From Granulicella sp. S190 (lineage in GTDB: Bacteria > Acidobacteriota > Terriglobia > Terriglobales > Acidobacteriaceae), in contig NZ_LMUD01000002.1 in the NCBI RefSeq assembly GCF_009766095.1, forward strand, positions 241,626 to 305,625: a DNA stretch of 64,000 nt. The letters run 5' to 3'. The notes below the pieces were generated by a model. The model was not told the origin of the DNA. It was given only the letters and a program-made list of their open reading frames with translations, and searched no databases. Positions 55,370 through 63,016 of this stretch are shown here, piece by piece; position 1 is the first letter of the stretch, and each line of letters begins with the position of its first letter. A program made the translations under genes and the position numbers.

Positions 55370-55630
55370 TGTCAGGTTCCTTATGGAGGCTCGTAGGAAC
55401 GGAAGCCTTGAATGAAGTCTGACCCTCCACTACTGCCATCCAAGGGAAAAAAAGCGCAAATCTTTGTTAACGGAGCATTCGGCGAGACCCGCTCGGCGAT
55501 TCATTCGGATCAGCAGAGACAATGGGTGCTGCTTTACAAGAATTTGCGTTTCTTCACGAGCACCGTGTCGGTTGATCGGGCACTATGTGCTCAGTGACGC
55601 ACAGTTCAATGGCTCTAGCAGGAGATAGTG
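55370..55630. other. divergent intergenic region between SDR and MBL genes
   Basis: About 260 bases. It holds promoters for the seven-gene run and the MBL gene. It also has the sequence GCAAATCTTTGTTAACGG at 55456-55473, which recurs at 57699-57716. No promoter pair is clear by eye. Confidence 0.4.
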
Positions 55631-56419
55631 ATGCATGGAAGCGTAACCACCATTCAGAGGAACGGATTAAAGGTGCATACCTATGCGGCTCCAGAAGCGG
55701 GCTGGGTCGTGAACACTCATATCATTGAGCTAGCGAGTCAACTTCTGGTAGTCGATGCCCAGTACACTCTCGACTTCGCAGAGGAAGTTGTAGCGTTTGC
55801 GGCTACACTCAACAAACCGATAACGCGCCTCTATGTCACGCACTATCACCCAGATCACCTCCTTGGAGCGGCTGCCTTCGGGCTGCCGATTCATGGGCTT
55901 GCAGAAGTCGCGCGGAAAATCGATCAGGTTGGAGACCGAGTTGCCGGCGAGGAGCGCGCCAAGGTTGGAGATCGGATTCCAGACCACGCGGAACGGATTT
56001 CCGAGATCGTACAGGAGGGAGAAGAGCGGATTGATGGAACTCTCCTTCGACACGTCGCACTGCGCCATGCCGAGACCGCAGACGCGCTGGTAATTGCACT
56101 TCCTGAGCATGACATTCTGATCACTCAGGATCTTCTTTACCATCAGGTCCATGTATTTGTAGGCGAGCTTGCCTTCGAAAGCTGGCGCGCAGCTCTCTCG
56201 ACCTTCTCGACTCTTAATTTCGGCACGCTCCTACCGGGCCATGGGAATCCTGGCGATGCAGCACTCTGGACCCATATGAGGGACTATCTGGATGTCGCCG
56301 AGCGGACATGGAAGACGTCCGACGGCGCGGAAGCCTTCCACAGGCAGATGGTCGCACTGTTCCCATATCACCGCGGCGCTCTGCTTCTGCAACACGAAGG
56401 CCGCTTTCTCTATAAATAG
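55631..56419 (+). CDS. MBL-fold metallohydrolase
   Basis: 262 residues. VVNTHIIELASQLLVVDAQY opens the fold; the metal motif is YVTHYHPDHLLGA (His-x-His-x-Asp-His). A later acidic ligand is in ILITQDLLYHQ, and the last His is in TLLPGHGNPGDAA. No signal peptide, so cytosolic. Glyoxalase-II-like or lactonase-like activities are common in this fold. ATG 55631 is preceded by GGAGATAGTG; the GTG at 55628 is also possible. Divergent from the SDR gene. Confidence 0.87.
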   Translation: MHGSVTTIQRNGLKVHTYAAPEAGWVVNTHIIELASQLLVVDAQYTLDFAEEVVAFAATLNKPITRLYVTHYHPDHLLGAAAFGLPIHGLAEVARKIDQVGDRVAGEERAKVGDRIPDHAERISEIVQEGEERIDGTLLRHVALRHAETADALVIALPEHDILITQDLLYHQVHVFVGELAFESWRAALSTFSTLNFGTLLPGHGNPGDAALWTHMRDYLDVAERTWKTSDGAEAFHRQMVALFPYHRGALLLQHEGRFLYK

Positions 56420-56510
56420 CCCCTACGCCTGTCATCCGTGATGGCTTGACAAGTAATGAAGCCTAACCAACAGCAAAGAAATAGAACCGTAACGACATGG
56501 GAGCTCAATT

Positions 56511-57020
56511 ATGAAACGTTTGATACGGCAGTGCGTGTGCGGCGGCCTCCTCATGGTGGCGTTCTCGGCTTCGGCAATGGGTCAAGACAGTAGCTCAGAA
56601 CCCGATGCTGCTGTCCGCAAGGCTTACAAAGATCTGATCGACGCCGAGAATCGGCACGATTTGTCAGCGGTCGAAAAGCTCGTATGGGATTCTCCGAACA
56701 CCCTATTCGTTGCCAAGGCGCCTGTCGGATGGAAAGGGTACTGGGGTAAGGATGACGTGATGCAGCACTTTCACGATCTTTATGAAACCCACTTCCGGAT
56801 CGATCCTGATTATCCGAACGAAAAGATCGTGCATCTCACGCCAAATGTCGCCGAAACATATGTGCCTGTAAACATCACGGCAGTCTACGGCGGATATCCC
56901 AAGCCAGCCCCATTCATCATGGTTTTGCTTTGGGTCAAGGTGGAGGGTGGGTGGAAGATGGCCACCGATCTTCCCATCCCGGTGCCACCGGAGGCAGCGA
57001 AACCAGCAGTTACAAAGTGA
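56511..57020 (+). CDS. secreted NTF2/SnoaL-like protein
   Basis: 169 residues with a signal peptide (CGGLLMVAFSASAMGQD). The mature part has the NTF2-like cone: AYKDLIDAENRHDLSAVEKL, WKGYWGKDDVMQHFHDLYE, WVKVEGGWKMATDLPI. Such domains bind or isomerise small hydrophobic molecules. ATG has GGGAGCTC ahead. It follows the MBL gene by 91 bases. Confidence 0.75.
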   Translation: MKRLIRQCVCGGLLMVAFSASAMGQDSSSEPDAAVRKAYKDLIDAENRHDLSAVEKLVWDSPNTLFVAKAPVGWKGYWGKDDVMQHFHDLYETHFRIDPDYPNEKIVHLTPNVAETYVPVNITAVYGGYPKPAPFIMVLLWVKVEGGWKMATDLPIPVPPEAAKPAVTK

Positions 57021-57062
57021 ACCTTGGCTGCAGTGATACTCAAGCGAGCTTGCTTTGTGAGT

Positions 57063-57110
57063 CGCTCCGATTGATCGACAGAGCTGCAACAACGTCGATC
57101 AATCGGAGCG
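57063..57110. terminator. bidirectional hairpin between convergent NTF2-like genes
   Basis: CGCTCCGATTGATCGAC pairs perfectly with GTCGATCAATCGGAGCG (17 base pairs) around a 14-base loop, between two convergent genes. Confidence 0.75.
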
Positions 57111-57128
57111 GAGTGGCTACGGAATTCG

Positions 57129-57554
57129 CTATGCTTGTCCTGCATCTGCCGGCGCATAGTCCCACATGTCGTCAGGCAGCCTTCCAGCGTTAAGGATATA
57201 CAGCTTATCCCTCAGAAGCTTGACCGCAGGAAAGGGCCGGTATGCGATCGTTCGCTCAATGAGCAAACCATTTTCGTCATCGGTGAGCAACTCCAGGCTC
57301 TCGATCTCATGTCCCTCGACCGTGCCTTGCCATCTGAGAAAGGTAGTTCTCTCATCCAGTTTTCCCTCGTAAATGTACTTTCCAGGGTTATCCCGGCTCT
57401 TTGATGAGTTGGAGATCGTGAAGGCAACGTTCGCTCGTCCTTCAATGGCCCGGATGAGCATGGGGCTGTGCATTACGACGTTTTCCGCAAGTATTGCGGC
57501 GACTTGCTCGGGGGTGGGAGGACCAGCTTCACGTAACTTGCGCAGAGGGTGCAT
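57129..57554 (-). CDS. NTF2/SnoaL-like cytosolic protein
   Basis: 141 residues without a signal peptide. PTPEQVAAILAENVVMHSPM, ANVAFTISNSSKSRDN and LLIERTIAYRPFPAVKLLRD are typical of SnoaL-like/ketosteroid-isomerase-like proteins. Only it runs on the minus strand among the nearby set. Role unknown. Confidence 0.72.
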   Translation of the reverse strand: MHPLRKLREAGPPTPEQVAAILAENVVMHSPMLIRAIEGRANVAFTISNSSKSRDNPGKYIYEGKLDERTTFLRWQGTVEGHEIESLELLTDDENGLLIERTIAYRPFPAVKLLRDKLYILNAGRLPDDMWDYAPADAGQA

Positions 57555-57990
57555 GATTGATTCCTTTCTGAGTCGTGCGTGTTGTCGATGGTCGTTGCCA
57601 GTTTGTGGTCCCCCGCGTCAAGCCTTCCACGGTGAACCTCCAAGAGAGGCACGCAGCCTCAGTGTGCTCCCGATGTTCGGTCCTCCCGACGCAAAGCGAA
57701 GCAAATCTTTGTTAACGGCCTTGGCAGTGCAACGATTCGAGCCGAGACGTTCCAATTCGTTGCGATTCAGTTGGGTCCGCCGCAATAGTGCGCCTACTCG
57801 TGACAAGTGGCGAGCGATCGCTTCGTCCTTTGCATTGATTAACGATGATTTTCAGTGAGACCTATTCTGCGGTGCTGCAAGATAACTTTCGGAAGCACGG
57901 GGCGCAAGCGATGAAGGCCGCGGATGTGCTCACACGGAAATAACTGATGCTCTCAACCAAAACCGATGTAACAAGCAAAGGAGTACTGTC
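57555..57990. other. intergenic region with repeated 18-mer
   Basis: 436 bases without a convincing gene. The minus strand contains a short frame (about 57618-57806) in which GTTAACAAAGATTTGCTTCG reads VNKDLLR; it may be a remnant of a lost gene. GCAAATCTTTGTTAACGG at 57699-57716 is shared with 55456-55473. The last 60 bases hold the ribosome site AAAGGAG for the next gene. Confidence 0.4.
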
Positions 57991-58590
57991 ATGAAAAGAA
58001 TTGCCGCACTCGCCATCCTTTTTGCCTCCGCATGCGCTATCGCACAGAACGATATGAGTATGCCGAAAGATTCACGTTCCGACGCCGACAAGATCGCAGA
58101 CGCGCTGAAGGCCGGCCCTGAGTTCGTGACCAAGGATGCAACCGTTGTCGATTGGCCCAAAACAAAGGATGGAGAATACCGCGTTCTTCGTCCCGGAACG
58201 AATGGATGGACATGTCTGCCTGGACTTGGTGCGGCTCATCAGGACGAGCCCGGTTGCTACGATCCGGCGTTTTTTACGTGGATCAAGGACACGCTGGCGG
58301 GAAGAACGCCGCATCTTGACCGCGTCGGAATGTCATACATGTATGCAGGCAAATGGCTTGCGACCAAGGACCACCCCAGCCAGGATGATCCCCATGCCTT
58401 TCATGTCGGTCCGCACATCATGATCGTGACCCCGGATTCCAACGAGCTGACGCTGATGAATCGCGATGGTACGGGCGGCTTGGCCTATGTGAATGGTCTT
58501 CCCGGACGTCCTGGACTCTTCCTCGTCATTCCCATCAAGCAGTGGGGAGATCCCTACGTGACGAAGCCGATGGAGCCCATGAACCACTAA
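57991..58590 (+). CDS. unknown secreted protein, first of a tandem paralogue pair
   Basis: 199 residues with a signal peptide (IAALAILFASACAIAQ). I do not recognise the family. It shares with the next gene an N-terminal block (ADKIADALKAGPEFVTKDAT), GTNGWTCLPG and a later MSYMYAG...HVGPHIMIVTPD. Paired Cys (WTCLPG and PGCYDP) may form a disulfide. No known active site can be seen. ATG has AAAGGAGTACTG ahead. First of a run of plus-strand genes. Confidence 0.7.
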   Translation: MKRIAALAILFASACAIAQNDMSMPKDSRSDADKIADALKAGPEFVTKDATVVDWPKTKDGEYRVLRPGTNGWTCLPGLGAAHQDEPGCYDPAFFTWIKDTLAGRTPHLDRVGMSYMYAGKWLATKDHPSQDDPHAFHVGPHIMIVTPDSNELTLMNRDGTGGLAYVNGLPGRPGLFLVIPIKQWGDPYVTKPMEPMNH

Positions 58591-58664
58591 AGCATCTCTC
58601 GTCTGGAAGTGGTGAAAGGCAGACCCTTTCTACAGATCAACGGAATGCTCCCAAGAGAGAAGAT

Positions 58665-59252
58665 ATGAGGTGCAACTTGAAGATACACAAATCAGGTTAT
58701 GGGATCGTCGTTGCTGTCTGCATCGGAGCGCTTGCACTTTACTGTGCAAGCCCCCGAACAGCGGTACACGCGGCGAATAACAACGACGCATCGACCCAGG
58801 CGAAGATAGCAAGCGCGATCTCTGCCGGGCCGGAGGACATCACCCGGGACGCCACCATCGCCGAGATGGACGCCAAAGGCAACATGACGGTCATTCGTAA
58901 GGGGACGAACGAGTGGACCTGCATGCCGGGAGACCCAAACAGTATCGCCGATCCTCCGATGTGCGAAGACAAAGCTTCCATGCAGTGGGATTACGCGTTT
59001 CGACGGCATCTGCCGAAACCGCTCAACACGGTTCCAGGGATCACTTATATGCTTGCGGGCGCAGAGCAGCGCAGCGATAGCGACCCCTATGACAAGACCA
59101 GCCCACCGATCAAGATCGGGCCGCATTGGATGATCATGTGGCCCTTCGATCCCAAGCTGACCGGACTGCCGACGAAGCACAAGCCTGCCGGTGCTTACAT
59201 CATGTGGGCGGGTTCGCCCTATGCCCATGTCCACATCATGGGTAGACCGTAA
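58665..59252 (+). CDS. unknown secreted protein, second of the tandem pair
   Basis: 195 residues from ATG 58665 (GAGAGAAGAT ahead). A single N-terminal hydrophobic segment (YGIVVAVCIGALALYCA) is a signal or anchor. It matches its upstream neighbour in the same order: QAKIASAISAGPEDITRDAT, GTNEWTCMPG, GITYMLAG and IGPHWMIMWPFD. The paired Cys are kept (WTCMPG, PPMCED). It must have come from a tandem duplication followed by strong divergence. Function unknown. Confidence 0.7.
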   Translation: MRCNLKIHKSGYGIVVAVCIGALALYCASPRTAVHAANNNDASTQAKIASAISAGPEDITRDATIAEMDAKGNMTVIRKGTNEWTCMPGDPNSIADPPMCEDKASMQWDYAFRRHLPKPLNTVPGITYMLAGAEQRSDSDPYDKTSPPIKIGPHWMIMWPFDPKLTGLPTKHKPAGAYIMWAGSPYAHVHIMGRP

Positions 59253-59318
59253 CAATTCATGCTCCGATGCCGATTGTTGTGATTGGCATCGGACACGCAT
59301 CAGCTTAGGAGAATTGTC

Positions 59319-59705
59319 GTGACGGAAGAGAAGAAGAAAGAGATCGCGTTGACCTTTCTGACTGCTCTGCAGACCAGAAATGCGGCTGAACTACGGTCCG
59401 TACTTACCGACGATGCTGTATGGAGCCTACCCGGAACCAGCGCCGTGGGCGGCGAAGCAAAGGGGGCGGAAGCTGTCGTGGCCAAAGGCCAGTTTCTCGG
59501 CAGCCACGGAGTCAATTTCGCCCTGCTGCATGTTCTCTATGGCTGGAAGGATGTGGCCATCATGCTGCATAACACGGGCCAGCACGGAGACAAGATTCTT
59601 GATGAATATCTGACGTCCATTTTGTCTTTACGCGAAGAGAAGATCCAGCGCATCGACACATACATCTCCGATGTGCCGATGTTGGATCGTTTTGCGGGTG
59701 CGTAG
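59319..59705 (+). CDS. SnoaL/ketosteroid-isomerase-like protein
   Basis: 128 residues from GTG 59319, preceded by TTAGGAGA at good spacing. The cone fold shows LTFLTALQTRNAAELRSVLT, DDAVWSLPGTSAVGGEAKGA and REEKIQRIDTYISDVPMLDR. The family isomerises or hydrolyses small hydrophobic compounds; the substrate is unknown. It is in a close run with the tandem pair and the next SDR. Confidence 0.8.
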   Translation: MTEEKKKEIALTFLTALQTRNAAELRSVLTDDAVWSLPGTSAVGGEAKGAEAVVAKGQFLGSHGVNFALLHVLYGWKDVAIMLHNTGQHGDKILDEYLTSILSLREEKIQRIDTYISDVPMLDRFAGA

Positions 59706-59783
59706 CCTCCTCGCTACCATCGGTGCGGATCGAGATCATAATTCGGACGATCACGTCCGTCATAACCACAAGGAGAATTGCTA

Positions 59784-60608
59784 ATGCCGCAGACAGTATT
59801 GATCACAGGTTGCTCCTCCGGACTTGGCCGGGCGACAGCATTGGATTTTGCACGCAAGGGCTGGAACGTGGTTGCCACCATGAGACAACCTGATGGTAAT
59901 TCCGACTTCGCCGGCCTCGATAATGTTCTCGTCACCGAACTCGATGTGGAAGACGAAGGTAGCATCCAGGGCGCTATCGATGCTGGAATCGGATGTTTTG
60001 GTGCTATTGACGTTCTTATCAATAATGCAGGCTTTGGCCTCTTTGGTCTGTTTGAGTCAACTCCCGTGGAGAAGATACAACAGCAGTTTGAAGTGAACGT
60101 CTTCGGCGCAATGGCAACAATCCGAGCGATTTTGCCGCACTTCCGGTTTGCAAAGGCGGGCATCATCGTAAATATCACCTCGGGAGCGGGAGTATTCGGC
60201 CTGCCTGCGCTTTCTCTGTACTGCGCGAGCAAATTCGCTCTGGAAGGCTTCTCCGAAGCACTCTCCTATGAGCTTGCTTCCCAGGGAATCAAAGTAAAGA
60301 TCGTCGAGCCGGGCGGCGTCCTCTCGACGAGCTTCGGCAAGCGTAGCGGAGAGGAGGCGGCTGGGAATAATTCGCTGCCGGATTACGCTGCCTTCATGGG
60401 CCACACGGCGGCCCTATTCGACAACATGCGCTCCGGTCCAATGGGCACGGAAGAGCAGGTCACGGAGTGTATCTATACGGCAGTCACAGATGGAACAGAT
60501 CAACTGCGCTATGTGGCCACCGATGACATCAAGCCGTTGATTCATGCTCGCCGCGAAACCTCTGAGGCGGAATACATGACTCTGATGCGGTCGTTTTTTG
60601 CCGGATAG
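59784..60608 (+). CDS. short-chain dehydrogenase/reductase
   Basis: 274 residues. Cofactor loop VLITGCSSGLGRATALDFAR, NNAGFGLFGLFE, IVNITSGAGVFGLPALS and the catalytic LYCASKFALEGFSEALSYEL. ATG 59784 has AAGGAG ahead. The family branch is the oxidoreductase type of many retinol/ketosteroid-like SDRs. It stands 79 bases after the SnoaL-like gene and 30 before the alpha/beta hydrolase. Confidence 0.9.
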   Translation: MPQTVLITGCSSGLGRATALDFARKGWNVVATMRQPDGNSDFAGLDNVLVTELDVEDEGSIQGAIDAGIGCFGAIDVLINNAGFGLFGLFESTPVEKIQQQFEVNVFGAMATIRAILPHFRFAKAGIIVNITSGAGVFGLPALSLYCASKFALEGFSEALSYELASQGIKVKIVEPGGVLSTSFGKRSGEEAAGNNSLPDYAAFMGHTAALFDNMRSGPMGTEEQVTECIYTAVTDGTDQLRYVATDDIKPLIHARRETSEAEYMTLMRSFFAG

Positions 60609-60638
60609 ATGAGATGCGCAACACGCAGGAGTTGCCAA

Positions 60639-61787
60639 TTGAAATTCACGGGTAGGTACTTCGTTTCCATATCCATTGTTGTCGTTGCATTAGCTGGCGT
60701 CATTGTCCATGTGGCTTGGTCGCAGTCTACGGAGAAAGGCACTACTATGCAGCAGAATGCTATGGCATCCCCTTGGCAGGCCGCGCGTAACGATGGGGCG
60801 GCGGAATCCGATGCGGTCTTCAAGAACTACAAATTCCGCGATGGCGAGGTTCTGCCAGAAGTGCGTATCCATTACGCTACGCTGGGCACGCCTCACCGGG
60901 ACGATTCAGGACAAATTGACAATGCGGTGCTCGTTGTCCACTGGACAGGCTCAGACGGCAACGCGCTTCTGAGCAAAAATTACATGGACGCTCTGTTTGC
61001 CCCTGGCAAGCCACTAGATGCGTCACGTTATTTCCTGGTCTTTCCTGATAACGTGGGGCACGGTCGTTCCAGCAAACCGAGTGACGGTCTGAGAGCGCAA
61101 TTCCCGAAGTACGGGTATGGCGACATGGTAGACCTGCAATATCGTTTGCTCACGCAGGCGTTAGGGGTGAAACATCTTCGAGCGATCCTGGGCATGTCGA
61201 TGGGCGGAATGAATGCCTGGCAGTGGGCCGAGAGTCATCCCGATTTCATGGACGGTATCATGCCAGTCGTCTCAATGCCGATTCCGGTTTCCGGAAGAAA
61301 TCTACTCTGGAGGAGGATCGTCATCAACTCCATTCAATCCGATCCCGACTATAAGGCAGGCGATTATTCGAGTCCTCCCGCCGGCTGGATAAAGAGTTTT
61401 CCGCTTATGAGAATGATGCTCGACGGTGTCCCCCATTTGCAGGAAGTCGTGCCCGACCAGGCCGCAGCGGATCGATTCATTGCTGAGGCGCAAAAGCAAG
61501 CGATGCCCACCGACGCAAACGATATCCTCTACTCCCTCCGTTCGTCCTCCGACTACAATCCAGACCCTGAACTGCACTCCATCAAGGCCATCGTCTACGC
61601 CCTAAACTTTTCCGATGACGCATTCAACCCCGCAGAACTTCAGAATATGGATGGTCTCATCGCAAAGGTACCGCACGGGCGCTTCGTACTCCAACCAGGA
61701 TCTGCGCAGACCTTTGGTCATTTGACGATGGCTCATCCGGAACTGTGGGCAAATCACGTTGCCGAGTTCATGCAAGCTCTTCCGTAG
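60639..61787 (+). CDS. alpha/beta hydrolase, homoserine O-acetyltransferase-like, secreted
   Basis: About 382 residues from TTG 60639 (GGAG 7 bases upstream), which starts a signal peptide (VSISIVVVALAGVIVHVAW); an ATG at 60609 is also in frame. The fold has the MetX-like order: AVLVVHWTGSDGNALLS, LVFPDNVGHGRSSKPSDG, nucleophile in LGMSMGGMNAWQWAE and the late His in SAQTFGHLTMAH. Secreted members of this group act as hydrolases, not as transferases. Substrate unknown. Confidence 0.85.
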   Translation: MKFTGRYFVSISIVVVALAGVIVHVAWSQSTEKGTTMQQNAMASPWQAARNDGAAESDAVFKNYKFRDGEVLPEVRIHYATLGTPHRDDSGQIDNAVLVVHWTGSDGNALLSKNYMDALFAPGKPLDASRYFLVFPDNVGHGRSSKPSDGLRAQFPKYGYGDMVDLQYRLLTQALGVKHLRAILGMSMGGMNAWQWAESHPDFMDGIMPVVSMPIPVSGRNLLWRRIVINSIQSDPDYKAGDYSSPPAGWIKSFPLMRMMLDGVPHLQEVVPDQAAADRFIAEAQKQAMPTDANDILYSLRSSSDYNPDPELHSIKAIVYALNFSDDAFNPAELQNMDGLIAKVPHGRFVLQPGSAQTFGHLTMAHPELWANHVAEFMQALP

Positions 61788-61947
61788 ACGCCTTGCCCAT
61801 CCCCAGCGCAAGGCCTCGCACACCGAGTTGATGGCGCTCATTCGGATTCTGCGATGAGATGCTGGCGCAATCCTAAGGCTTTGCGCGAAAATAGAGGGAG
61901 GCAGTCACAAGCCTGGCGCAGCAGCCCGCCGCCCGGAGTTAGACACC

Positions 61948-62859
61948 ATGATCGACACAGGAGCTTATGCGGAACGGATGGCGAGGTACTTACACCTCGA
62001 AGATTCCCCCGTATACGCGACGCTTGGCTCCGGGAATTCTGCACTTGCGGTGACTCGGCTCCATGCCCCCCGCGGATTCTTTACACCGACAGATCCGATT
62101 CCGGTCGAAAAAGCGTTCTCAATTCATCTCCATCTTCGAACCAGCCTGGGAGGTCAATTGTGGTTGGGTGGAAAGTTAGAACCCACTGGAAAGCGGCCGT
62201 CCGGGGGAGTAACGATCCTAGATCTTGAGCACGAGCCTATTGCGTTCTTTCCGAACCCGATTGAGGTTATACAGTTTTACATACCGCGAGTCGCTTTAGA
62301 GGAATTCGCTTATGAACATCACCTGCCCAAACTCGACACGCTGCGGTGGCCTCATTGCGAAATGGATACGACCCTAAAGCATCTTGGAAAGTCGCTTCTA
62401 TTTTCTATTCAACAGTCTCGTCAGACGTCCAGACTTTTTCTTGACAACTTGGGCCAAGCGGTTCTTGCGCACGCAACATTTGCTTATGGCGGAGTTCGCA
62501 GCGGGTTGAAATCAGATCGCGGACATCTGGCTCCGTGGCAGACCCGTCGTGCAAAAGAACTTCTGAGTGCTAATTTGAATGGCGACATCTCCCTATCTTC
62601 GGTCGCAGCCGAATGCGGCTTGTCGGTAAGCCACTTTGCTCACGCTTTTCGAAAGACATTCGGACAACCTCCGCATAAGTGGCTGATGGAGCAACGACTA
62701 GACGCCGTCAAGAACCTACTGCTGACCTCCCGGTTATCGCTTGCGGAAATCGCGTCTCAATATGGTTTCTCCGATCAGCCCTCCCTAAATAGATTCTTCA
62801 GAAGATTTGTGGGCGAAAGCCCCGGCGAATGGCGACGCAGCAGAAAAAGCCATCTTTGA
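61948..62859 (+). CDS. AraC-family transcriptional regulator
   Basis: 303 residues. The N-terminal cupin-like part is of the AraC_N type; the C-terminal double HTH is clear: NLNGDISLSSVAAECGLSVS, HFAHAFRKTFGQPPHKWLME, LSLAEIASQYGFSDQPSLNR, FFRRFVGESPGEWRR. AraC regulators usually activate catabolic or stress genes. It is placed at the end of the plus-strand run and could control it. ATG 61948 has no strong ribosome site. Confidence 0.9.
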   Translation: MIDTGAYAERMARYLHLEDSPVYATLGSGNSALAVTRLHAPRGFFTPTDPIPVEKAFSIHLHLRTSLGGQLWLGGKLEPTGKRPSGGVTILDLEHEPIAFFPNPIEVIQFYIPRVALEEFAYEHHLPKLDTLRWPHCEMDTTLKHLGKSLLFSIQQSRQTSRLFLDNLGQAVLAHATFAYGGVRSGLKSDRGHLAPWQTRRAKELLSANLNGDISLSSVAAECGLSVSHFAHAFRKTFGQPPHKWLMEQRLDAVKNLLLTSRLSLAEIASQYGFSDQPSLNRFFRRFVGESPGEWRRSRKSHL

Positions 62860-63016
62860 ACAGTCTTCGCCAAGACACTCCCGGTCCTCCTGGCCTACGC
62901 TTTGAAAGCATGGTAGATGCGGGAGTTGACTGTGTTTTGCCCGCGCCTCAATTCATTTGTTTCTGAGCCCCATACGCTTTGTGGCGAATGTCTTGCGGTC
63001 GCGCAATTTGGGAGCG

